From an uncultured Porphyromonadaceae bacterium (lineage in GTDB: Bacteria > Bacteroidota > Bacteroidia > Bacteroidales > Muribaculaceae), in the NCBI GenBank assembly GCA_937921035.1, contig CALEUL010000056.1, positions 7,782 through 71,781 on the forward strand: 64,000 nucleotides of DNA, given 5' to 3'. Under the pieces are notes generated by a model. The model made no database searches. It was not told where the DNA came from and saw nothing but the letters and a program-made list of their open reading frames with translations. This document shows, in pieces, positions 25,763 through 33,743 of this stretch (positions within the stretch are counted from its first letter, which is position 1; the number at the start of each line of letters is the position of its first letter). A program made the translations under genes and the position numbers.

Positions 25763-27793
25763 ATGAAGGTTTGTATCACCGAGAAACCCAGTGTGGCAGC
25801 TACTATTGCATCCATTCTGGGCGCTAATGAACGTCATCAGGGATATTTTGAGGGCGGAGGCTATCGCGTTACATGGACATATGGTCATCTTTGCGGTCTT
25901 CTCGCCCCCGAGGATTATAATACTTCCTGGAAATCGTGGGCGCTGAGCACATTGCCCATGCTTCCGGCAAAATACGATATTAAGCTGCTCGATAATGACG
26001 GGTACAGACAACAGTTCAATGTAATCAAAAATCTGATTGCAGACGCCGACGAGGTGATAAACTGCGGTGATGCCGGCCAGGAAGGCGAGCTTATACAGCG
26101 ATGGGTAATGAGGATGGCCGATACTACGTGTCCTGTGTATCGTCTGTGGACATCTTCGCTTACCGACGAGGCTATCCGAGACGGATTCGCAAACCTGAAG
26201 CCCCAGGCCGATTACGACCGTCTTTTCTATGCCGGACTTTCCCGCTCTATCGGCGACTGGATTCTGGGTATGAACGCCACTCGTCTTTATACGGTGAAAT
26301 ATGCAGCCCGTAAACAGGTGCTGTCGATAGGTCGTGTGCAGACGCCGACACTGGCGCTTATTGTGAAGCGCCAGCGCGAAATCGAATGTTTCGTGCCAAA
26401 GGATTCATGGGAGCTGCACACCCTTTACCGCAATGTCGATTTCACATCTACCGGCGAACGATTCGAAACGGAGAGTGCCGGAAATAGTGTGGTGGAAACC
26501 ATTGCTCCGCTGCCGTTTGTTATAAAATCAGTAACTAAAAAACGCGGACGGGAATCAGCTCCGAGGCTTTTCGACCTTACCTCGATGCAGGTTGAATGTA
26601 ACAAGAAATGGGGCTGGACTGCCGAGCATACTCTTGCCCTTATTCAGGGATTATACGAAAAAAAACTGACGACTTATCCGCGTGTGGATACAACATATCT
26701 GTCGGATGATATTCATTCAAAGATTGCGCCTACGCTACGTCAGATGACTCCTTATGCAAGCGTTACGGCGCCGATTCTTGCCAATCCGATTCCCAAAAGC
26801 AAGAAAATATTCGACAATTCCAAGGTTACAGATCACCATGCCATTATTCCCACCGGGCAGTATCCGTCGGGATTGGATGGCGATGAAAAGAAACTGTACC
26901 ATCTTATCGCCATGCGATTTATCGGTGTGTTCTATCCCGACTGCCAGTTCGAATCCACAACTGTAATCGGTGAGGCTGGCAAGGAGGAATTCAAGGCCAC
27001 AGGCAAGGTGATAGTATCGCCCGGCTGGCGCGCTCTTTTCCAGGATAAGCCGGACAAGGCTGACAAATCCGACAAGGCTTCTGAAGAACAGACTCTACCG
27101 GTTTTTATCGAAGGCGAAAGCGGCCCGCATCTTCCTTCGCTTGCCAAAAAGACTTCGCAGCCGCCCAAATATTACACGGATGGTACTCTGCTGCGGGCGA
27201 TGGAAACCGCCGGCCGTACAGTAGACAGTGACGAATTGCGCGAAGCTCTGAAAGAGAATGGTATCGGGCGTCCGTCTACACGTGCCGGTATAATAGATAC
27301 GCTGATAAAACGCCGATATATTGTGCGCGAACGCAAAAATATTATGGCTACACAGGCCGGAATCGACCTTATTGATCTTATTCAGGAAGAACTGTTGAAA
27401 TCGGCAGCTCTTACCGGACTTTGGGAGAATAAGTTGCGTCGAATCGAATCCGGACAGTTCGCTCCGGCGAGATTCATTAACGAAATTAGCGACATGGTGC
27501 GTCAGATTGTGGGCAATGTTCTTGCCGACAATACCGTCCGTCGTATAGGTTCTGTGCCTGAGGCGGACCCTGAAAAAAAGACCCCGGCAGCCAGAAAACC
27601 ACGCGCACCGAGGATTAAGGACATCAGCCAGATACCGTGTCCGGTATGCGGCGAAGGCCATTTGGTGAAAGGTCATACGGCTTATGGATGCAGCCGCTAT
27701 GCACAGGGATGTCAATTTATTCTGCCGTTTACTGTGTGCCCGGCAGAATCGACGCCCTCGCAGGTTGCAAAGACCGCAAAAAAACAGAAATAA
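25763..27793 (+). CDS. topB: DNA topoisomerase III (type IA)
   Basis: TopB passes single strands through a transient break and resolves linked replication or recombination products. The 676-residue protein begins with the TOPRIM domain (ITEKPSVAATIA with the catalytic Glu; NCGDAGQEGELI near 95, the acidic metal motif), then the active-site tyrosine Y305 in LTTYPRVDTTYLSDD. The C-terminal zinc ribbon is one four-Cys unit, CPVCGEGHLVKG..YGCSRYAQGC. An internal KADKSDKAS linker near 430 is a charged loop. It begins 10 bases after mazG and its stop directly abuts the stop of the convergent FTCL gene. Confidence 0.94.
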   Translation: MKVCITEKPSVAATIASILGANERHQGYFEGGGYRVTWTYGHLCGLLAPEDYNTSWKSWALSTLPMLPAKYDIKLLDNDGYRQQFNVIKNLIADADEVINCGDAGQEGELIQRWVMRMADTTCPVYRLWTSSLTDEAIRDGFANLKPQADYDRLFYAGLSRSIGDWILGMNATRLYTVKYAARKQVLSIGRVQTPTLALIVKRQREIECFVPKDSWELHTLYRNVDFTSTGERFETESAGNSVVETIAPLPFVIKSVTKKRGRESAPRLFDLTSMQVECNKKWGWTAEHTLALIQGLYEKKLTTYPRVDTTYLSDDIHSKIAPTLRQMTPYASVTAPILANPIPKSKKIFDNSKVTDHHAIIPTGQYPSGLDGDEKKLYHLIAMRFIGVFYPDCQFESTTVIGEAGKEEFKATGKVIVSPGWRALFQDKPDKADKSDKASEEQTLPVFIEGESGPHLPSLAKKTSQPPKYYTDGTLLRAMETAGRTVDSDELREALKENGIGRPSTRAGIIDTLIKRRYIVRERKNIMATQAGIDLIDLIQEELLKSAALTGLWENKLRRIESGQFAPARFINEISDMVRQIVGNVLADNTVRRIGSVPEADPEKKTPAARKPRAPRIKDISQIPCPVCGEGHLVKGHTAYGCSRYAQGCQFILPFTVCPAESTPSQVAKTAKKQK

Positions 27794-28348
27794 TCAGCGG
27801 CGACGTCCGCGAACAGTTTCATGCCCGTCTGCAATTACAATGTGGACGGGTATGTCATGTTCTTCGGTGTCGAATTCATCGAAAAGCTGGAAATCGTAGC
27901 AAACACCCACTGTAATCGCCCGTGAGCGGCTGAGCAGACGGTCATAATAGCCCTTTCCGCGGCCTACGCGGTTTCCGTGGCTGTCGAAAGCCACAGCGGG
28001 AACAATCACAAGGTCTATTTCGTTGATGTCCACAGTATCATCGCCATCAGGCTCTTCGATATGGAATGCTCCCAAGTGCATGTGCGAGCGTTCGTAAGGT
28101 AATATCTCGAGGTCGAGCCCGTTCACGCGAGGCAGATAGAACTGCTTTGTGCCTGCCATCGATTCGATGAATTCTCTGGTTGACAATTCATCGGGCAGGG
28201 AATGGTACATCAGTATTCGGTCGGCCATTACGAATGCTGCGAGCTTTTGTACCCTTTCGAATACGCGCCGGGCTGCCGCACTCTTTTCGGCGGCATCCAG
28301 CATCGTTTTTCTTGCGCGCACCTGACGGCGTATTTCTTCTTTTGTCAT
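27794..28348 (-). CDS. 5-formyltetrahydrofolate cyclo-ligase
   Basis: The enzyme converts 5-formyl-THF with ATP to 5,10-methenyl-THF, returning a storage form of folate to one-carbon metabolism. The 184 residues match the family: basic N-terminal helix (KEEIRRQVRARK), MYHSLPDELSTREFI near 48, LPRVNG near 72 and the ATP/folate signature GNRVGRGKGYYDRLL near 127. Its start overlaps the stop of the S41 protease by four bases. There is no gap between its stop codon and that of topB. Confidence 0.93.
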   Translation of the reverse strand: MTKEEIRRQVRARKTMLDAAEKSAAARRVFERVQKLAAFVMADRILMYHSLPDELSTREFIESMAGTKQFYLPRVNGLDLEILPYERSHMHLGAFHIEEPDGDDTVDINEIDLVIVPAVAFDSHGNRVGRGKGYYDRLLSRSRAITVGVCYDFQLFDEFDTEEHDIPVHIVIADGHETVRGRRR

Positions 28349-29994
28349 TGTTCAGAATCCTCCGGAGTCTTAGTGTCGGTAAGCGGGAATTTCGCTCCAC
28401 CGCTTTCAATCTGTCGAATAGCCTCTCCCACAACGGGATCGGAGGCGTTGATAATCTGGAAATAGCCGTCCATGCCGACAATATCCCGTGCTATCAGCGC
28501 TTTAATCTGATTAACAATCAACTTGGCCGAAATGTTTATGTAATACCACCTCGGAGCTATGCCGCCCTTGGCGTTTGCATAGTTCACAAACGATTGAAGA
28601 AGAACATTGTCGGCGGGCAGACGCTTGAGCAGGTCGTTGGCATCGGCACTTTCGTTGAGTTGCTCACGGTTAAGGTCGGCATATTCGTAGGCGAATTTGC
28701 GGAGCAGACCATTGTTGGCAACCTTGATATAGTAGCTTGTTACGCCGGAGGTATCGGAAGGTACAAAAATGTCGGGAATAATGCCGCCGCCCCCGTATAC
28801 CAGGCGGCCGCCGGCGGTACGGAAGATTTTGGTGGAGTCAACTTTCACGCTGTCGGCCGAGAATATCTCGCCACGGTCGTAGCGGTTGAAGATTTCGGTT
28901 TCGTATTCGTTGTTCTTGCCGGGAGTGTAGGTCTTTTGTATGCAGCGTCCCGAGGGTGTATAGTACCGTTCCACTGTGAGACGGAATTCGCTTGAATCGG
29001 GCAGCTCGAAAGAGCGTTGTACAAGTCCCTTGCCAAATGTCCTGCGGCCGATTATGAGGCCGCGGTCGTTGTCCTGTATGGCGCCTGCAAGTATCTCGCT
29101 GGAGCTTGCGGTGTACTCGTCGGTAAGGATAACGATTTGCTGTTCGTTGAATACGCCCGAGCCATCGGAGAACAGAATGGAATTGTCGGCCATCGAGCGG
29201 CCTTTTGTCGCTACAATCAGCTGTTTTGCCGGAAGAAATTCGTTGGCTATGAGCACGGCGGGATTCATGTAGCCGCCACCGTTGCCTCGGAGGTCTACGA
29301 TAAAGCTCTTGGCACCGTCGAATTTGAGTTGTCCCAGAGCCGTTAGGAATTCAGCGTATGCGTTCTCTGAGAACTTGCCTAAACGGATGTAGCCGATGGA
29401 GTCGTTGATAATGTATGACGCGTCGATAGGTGATACAGGTACTTCGCCCCGGACAAGGTCGAAGGTGAGCGGCTTCGCGGAATTATGGCGTTTTATGGTT
29501 ACTTTTACAGGCGTGTCTTTCTCGCCGCGCAAAAGCGAGAATATTTCGTTTTCTGTGATGTTGACGCCTGCTATGTTCTTGCCGTCAACCTCTATCATCT
29601 TGTCGCCCGGTAGAATACCGGCTGCTTCGGAAGCACCGCCATTGATAACTTCGAGAATGTACAGCGTGTCGTTCACCATCTGGAACTGTATGCCAATGCC
29701 GTAGAACGAACCTTCCAGCTCGCGCTCGGCAGCGAGACGGTCTGCTGCTGAGATATAGGCGGAGTGCGGGTCGAGGTTCCGTAGCATTTCGGGCAGCGTA
29801 AGTTCTACAAGGCTGTCGAGATTTACTTCGTCGACGTAATTCTCGCCGATTATTTCAAAAATTTCACTGATTTTCTGCATTGCGCTGTTCCCTCGCGTGT
29901 TGGAGTCGAGCGCACGGCCCATCCACAGACCGACTACAAGAAAGACGGCTGCAACAATGGGGAGCCAGTAAAGATATTTGCGGTTTTGCGACAT
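28345..29994 (-). CDS. S41 family C-terminal processing protease (Ctp type)
   Basis: A 549-residue periplasmic protease with an N-terminal membrane anchor (about 9-25), a PDZ domain (about 95-170, GIGIQFQMVNDT through GILPGDKMIEVDG) and the S41 catalytic core: FIVDLRGNGGGY near 231, the Ser in TASSSE (295-300) and the Lys K322 in RTFGKGLVQ. The PDZ domain recognises C-terminal tails of substrates. A long C-terminal region (about 385-549) contains another helical segment common in Bacteroidota members. It lies between the deaminase (14-base gap) and FTCL (overlap). Confidence 0.93.
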   Translation of the reverse strand: MSQNRKYLYWLPIVAAVFLVVGLWMGRALDSNTRGNSAMQKISEIFEIIGENYVDEVNLDSLVELTLPEMLRNLDPHSAYISAADRLAAERELEGSFYGIGIQFQMVNDTLYILEVINGGASEAAGILPGDKMIEVDGKNIAGVNITENEIFSLLRGEKDTPVKVTIKRHNSAKPLTFDLVRGEVPVSPIDASYIINDSIGYIRLGKFSENAYAEFLTALGQLKFDGAKSFIVDLRGNGGGYMNPAVLIANEFLPAKQLIVATKGRSMADNSILFSDGSGVFNEQQIVILTDEYTASSSEILAGAIQDNDRGLIIGRRTFGKGLVQRSFELPDSSEFRLTVERYYTPSGRCIQKTYTPGKNNEYETEIFNRYDRGEIFSADSVKVDSTKIFRTAGGRLVYGGGGIIPDIFVPSDTSGVTSYYIKVANNGLLRKFAYEYADLNREQLNESADANDLLKRLPADNVLLQSFVNYANAKGGIAPRWYYINISAKLIVNQIKALIARDIVGMDGYFQIINASDPVVGEAIRQIESGGAKFPLTDTKTPEDSEQ

Positions 29995-30008
29995 TTGTAA
30001 TGTTGAAA

Positions 30009-30443
30009 TTATTCAAGGTTTGATATGTGTACGCATTCAATTCCGGCGCGACGCATCAGTTCAATGCCGTCGGCAAGCCGGTAAAGGTCATTGAAAACTA
30101 CGCGTCGTATGCCGGCCTGGATAATCAGTTTGGCACACTCCAGGCATGGCGACGCTGTAACATACAGAGTTGAGCCGTCGCTTGAGTTATTGCTTCGTGC
30201 CACTTTTGTTATAGCATTTGCCTCGGCGTGGAGAACGTACGGTTTTGTAACTCCGCTATCGTCCTCGCATATATTTTCAAAGCCTGCGGGAGTTCCGTTG
30301 TAGCCGTCGGAAATAATCATTTTATCCTTTACGATTATGGCGCCGACTTTGCGGCGCTGACAGTATGAATTCTCTGCCCATATCGATGCCATGCGCAGAT
30401 AGCGCTTGTCGAGTATTTCCTGTTTATCGTGGTTGTTTTCCAT
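30009..30443 (-). CDS. Deoxycytidylate (dCMP) deaminase
   Basis: It deaminates dCMP to dUMP, feeding thymidylate synthesis. The 144-residue protein has the zinc-dependent deaminase signature HAEANAI (H72 ligand, E74 catalytic) and PCLECAKLI (C100, C103 ligands). The segment NSYCQRRKVGAIIVKD near 25 is typical of dCMP and ComE-type deaminases, as distinct from tRNA adenosine deaminase. It begins a three-gene run with the S41 protease and FTCL and lies 19 bases after feoAB. Confidence 0.93.
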   Translation of the reverse strand: MENNHDKQEILDKRYLRMASIWAENSYCQRRKVGAIIVKDKMIISDGYNGTPAGFENICEDDSGVTKPYVLHAEANAITKVARSNNSSDGSTLYVTASPCLECAKLIIQAGIRRVVFNDLYRLADGIELMRRAGIECVHISNLE

Positions 30444-30462
30444 GATTTTTAAGCGTTTTTTA

Positions 30463-33000
30463 TTATTGGAAAAGGAGCATCAGTCGGTATGCGGCGAAGG
30501 CTACAATCCAGGCCACCGCCGTGTTGTAGATAATGCTGAACAAAGCATATTTCCATGAACCAGCCTCTCTGGCTATTGCTGTGATTGAAGCAAGGCAGGG
30601 ACAGTACAGGAGGATAAACACCATGAACGCCAAAGCGCTTGCAGGTGTAAAGTCCGGATTACCTGTAATCGACGACGGTTTCTGCAGGCGTGCGCCAAGA
30701 CGTGAGTCGGAAACTTCCTCGTCGTTGGTGTAAAGGACTCCTAAGGTAGAAACAACGATTTCTTTTGCGGGTACGCCGGCTAATGCGGCAACTGTGGCGC
30801 GCCATTTCTGACCAATAGGCTCCATTACCGGATTTATGGCTTTGCCAAGCATCTCCAGATAAGAGTCTGTGTCTGGATTGATACGCGAATCGTCTATGTT
30901 CTCGGTTGCGGCAATATTGGACGCCGCTTCCGGTTCGTGTATAGGGAAATAATTCAGAGCCCAAACAATTATGCTGGCAAAGAGGATTATGCCGCCCATT
31001 TTCTTGAGATACTGTTTGCCTTTCTCCCAAGTATGGCTCAGAGATACGCGCATAGATGGGATTCGATACGGCGGCAGTTCCATCACAAAAGGCGTTTCGT
31101 CCTTGTGAAAATAAAATCTGCGCAGCATTCTGGCCGTTATAATGGCAACGATGATTCCTAAGAAATACAGGCCAGCGAAAACCAGGGTTGCGTGCGAGGG
31201 GAAGAATGTTCCCACCATCAGCACGTAAATCGGTAGTCGTGCCGAACACGACATGAAGGGATTTATAAGAACCGTTATTATCCTGCTGGATTTGCTTTCT
31301 ATGCTACGCGATGCTATGATTGCAGGCACATTACATCCAAACCCCATAACCAGCGGAATGAACGATTTCCCATGCAGACCGATACGGTGCATCACCTTAT
31401 CCATAATGAATGCGGCCCGCGCCATGTAGCCGGAATCTTCCATGAACGATATGCAGAAGAACAGGATAAGGATATTGGGCAGGAATACAATAACACCGCC
31501 GACACCTCCTATGATACCTTGGGCTATAAGGTCCTTCAGAATTCCGGCAGGCATCAGATTGTCTACAATGCCGCTCAGCCAGGCAACGATTCCCTCAATC
31601 CAGTCCATAGGGTATTGTCCGATTGCGAATGTGGCCCAGAAGATAAAGAACATTATAGCGAAGAAAATGGGAAATCCGAGCACGCGGTTTGTGGCGAGTC
31701 TGTCCAGCACGCGTGTTGTTCTCTTCGGATTTGTTCCCGGAGTATAAGTCTCGGCGAGCGCGCCTGCGACAAAACCGTATTTTTCAGCAGCGACGATAGA
31801 GGAGATGTCCTCGTTCCGCAGCGCTTCAATTTTACCGCGTAGCTTGTCGCGCATTATCATTATTGGGTCGTCTGCGCCTGCTCGCAGATTTTCGCGCCAG
31901 TGGGGCTGACTTGCAATCGGGCAGTTGTCGCAGTCGCTGCACTGATGCAACAGCTTGTGCAGTCGCGAGCATTTATGCTTCTTGGTGTCTGTCGCGATTG
32001 ATGGCTCGTTGGCCTGTGGTATCTCGTCTTCTATCTGATGGTCGCCTTCAAGCAACTTTATAGCAAGATAGCGGGGCGAGAAATGCTTATGCATGGACGG
32101 GCTTGCCTTAATGGCGTCCACAAGTTTGCGGATAGCCCCTTCCATATCGGCACCAAGGTTCACGTGCACATGTCGCACGGTATCGTCGCGGTTTTCGTAT
32201 ACGGCGATAATGGTATCGAGCAGTTCTTTTATTCCTTCGTGCGTTTTGGAAACTATCGGGACCATAGGCACGCCAATCATTTTTCCAAGATTGGTATAGT
32301 CCAGCGTAGCGCCCGATGAACGCAGCTCGTCGTACATGTTCAGAGCTATCACCATAGAGTAGTCCATGTCGATAAGCTCGGTTGTAAGGTATAGGTTTCT
32401 CTCAAGGTTGGAGGAATCCACAACGTTGAGTATAAGATCCGGTGTGTTTTCTTTAAGATATTGGCGTACGTATAGTTCTTCGGGAGAATAGCAGCTCAGT
32501 GAATATGTTCCGGGCAGGTCGATTAGATTGATAGTGTACTGCCCGTAGTGGAATTCACCGTCTTTGGCGCCGACTGTTACGCCGCTGTAGTTGCCGACAT
32601 GTTCATTAGCTCCGGAGAGTGCATTGAACAACGAAGTTTTGCCGCAATTGGGATTGCCGATAAGAGCCACGTCGATAGTGTGCCGCCGGCGGTCGAAAGT
32701 GCGGTGCGTTTCGTGGGCCGTTGTCTCTGGAGGCGTCATAAGGATCGAAGCTCCTAGAACGGCGGCGTCGGCGTTGTCGAATTTCACTACTTCAACAAGT
32801 GCCGCTTCGGAAAGCCGCAGCGACACTTCATATCCGAGAATTCTGTATTGGATCGGGTCTTGCAGTGGGGCGTGAAGTATAACCGTAACTGTACGACCTT
32901 TTACGAAGCCCATCTCCATTACGCGCTTGCGGAAGGCTCCGTGGCCGTGGACTTTTACAACAACGGCAGATTCTCCTGTTTTGAGTTCCGAAAGTTTCAT
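30463..33000 (-). CDS. feoB: Fused FeoA-FeoB ferrous iron transporter
   Basis: FeoB takes up ferrous iron across the inner membrane, gated by its cytoplasmic G domain. In this 845-residue protein residues 1-75 form a FeoA SH3-like domain (MKLSELKTGES..VMEMGFVKG), then comes the G domain with G1 GNPNCGKTS (115-123), G2 NYSGVTVG, G3 DLPG near 161 and G4 NMYD near 221. A helical region and about ten membrane helices follow with the paired gate repeats (GCNVPAIIASRSIE, SCSARLPIYVL). Between G domain and membrane part is a CX9CX2CX2C cluster (C344, C354, C357, C360). The start is the ATG overlapping the upstream gene's stop. Confidence 0.94.
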   Translation of the reverse strand: MKLSELKTGESAVVVKVHGHGAFRKRVMEMGFVKGRTVTVILHAPLQDPIQYRILGYEVSLRLSEAALVEVVKFDNADAAVLGASILMTPPETTAHETHRTFDRRRHTIDVALIGNPNCGKTSLFNALSGANEHVGNYSGVTVGAKDGEFHYGQYTINLIDLPGTYSLSCYSPEELYVRQYLKENTPDLILNVVDSSNLERNLYLTTELIDMDYSMVIALNMYDELRSSGATLDYTNLGKMIGVPMVPIVSKTHEGIKELLDTIIAVYENRDDTVRHVHVNLGADMEGAIRKLVDAIKASPSMHKHFSPRYLAIKLLEGDHQIEDEIPQANEPSIATDTKKHKCSRLHKLLHQCSDCDNCPIASQPHWRENLRAGADDPIMIMRDKLRGKIEALRNEDISSIVAAEKYGFVAGALAETYTPGTNPKRTTRVLDRLATNRVLGFPIFFAIMFFIFWATFAIGQYPMDWIEGIVAWLSGIVDNLMPAGILKDLIAQGIIGGVGGVIVFLPNILILFFCISFMEDSGYMARAAFIMDKVMHRIGLHGKSFIPLVMGFGCNVPAIIASRSIESKSSRIITVLINPFMSCSARLPIYVLMVGTFFPSHATLVFAGLYFLGIIVAIITARMLRRFYFHKDETPFVMELPPYRIPSMRVSLSHTWEKGKQYLKKMGGIILFASIIVWALNYFPIHEPEAASNIAATENIDDSRINPDTDSYLEMLGKAINPVMEPIGQKWRATVAALAGVPAKEIVVSTLGVLYTNDEEVSDSRLGARLQKPSSITGNPDFTPASALAFMVFILLYCPCLASITAIAREAGSWKYALFSIIYNTAVAWIVAFAAYRLMLLFQ

Positions 33001-33743
33001 GAGAGAAAAGATTGAGCGGCTTCCAGTTTTTCCGGCGTACCGATGTCGAACCACCGGAAGTCTCCGGCTGGAGTGAAACCTTTTATGCGGCAACTGCCGC
33101 ACACGTCAATATAATAATCCGTAATGCTGAACGGATGCAGATTGCCGCAGTATTCGCTGATATCACGCATTGTGGTCCTGTATATTGCATGAACTCCACC
33201 GAAAGCGGCTTCGTGCAGTCCGGTTGTTATAAGGTTGGCAGGTCGTATAACGGCAGTTTTCTTATTTTCCCATCCACGCAGAATGCTGTCGCTATCGAAC
33301 AGGAATTTCCTGGAACTTTCCCTTGATGGATTAACAAGAATAGCCGCCGCATTGCCCGTAAGGGCATCTGTGAGGCTATTGATAGGGAAATCTGTAAGGA
33401 TATCGGCGTTATGGACAACTACAGGTTCTTCTGCGCCGAGCGTAGCCATTATATGGCTTTCGCGGTAAATCTTTGCAATGGCGCCTCCGGTGTCCAGCAA
33501 CAACGAACTTTCGTCGCTTATTTCGATGGGCACACCATAATTATGAGATAACACAAAATCAACGATTTGCCGGGCAAAGTGATGTACGTTCACCACAATG
33601 CCGTTGGCTCCGGCCGCAATCAGTTTGCCGATTACTAATCCTAAAGCCGGCTGCCCGCAGACGGGTGCCAGTGCTTTAGGGTGTTTATCGGTGAACGGTT
33701 TCAGCCGTGTGCCTGTACCGGCGGCAAAAACAATTGCTTTCAT
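32997..33743 (-). CDS. Sugar-phosphate nucleotidyltransferase, MurU-like
   Basis: A 248-residue nucleotidyltransferase with the GT-A-like signature FAAGTGTRLKPFTDKHPKAL at residues 5-24, a metal-binding Asp in VVHNADILTDF near 105 and a C-terminal DIGTPEKLEAAQ typical of the family. Short members of this class next to an AmgK-type kinase act as MurNAc-1-phosphate uridylyltransferase (MurU) in Pseudomonas-type peptidoglycan recycling. Here the upstream overlapping gene has an AmgK-like kinase domain, which favours that role. Mannose-1-P or glucose-1-P transferase remains possible. Both ends overlap neighbours by four bases (ATGA), so translation is tightly coupled. Confidence 0.82.
   Translation of the reverse strand: MKAIVFAAGTGTRLKPFTDKHPKALAPVCGQPALGLVIGKLIAAGANGIVVNVHHFARQIVDFVLSHNYGVPIEISDESSLLLDTGGAIAKIYRESHIMATLGAEEPVVVHNADILTDFPINSLTDALTGNAAAILVNPSRESSRKFLFDSDSILRGWENKKTAVIRPANLITTGLHEAAFGGVHAIYRTTMRDISEYCGNLHPFSITDYYIDVCGSCRIKGFTPAGDFRWFDIGTPEKLEAAQSFLS

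Noticed and set aside
32997..33743. Mannose-1-phosphate or glucose-1-phosphate nucleotidyltransferase
   Set aside because: Possible from motifs alone, but the overlap with an AmgK-like kinase gene and the short length favour the MurU-like call; kept as an alternative in the feature text.
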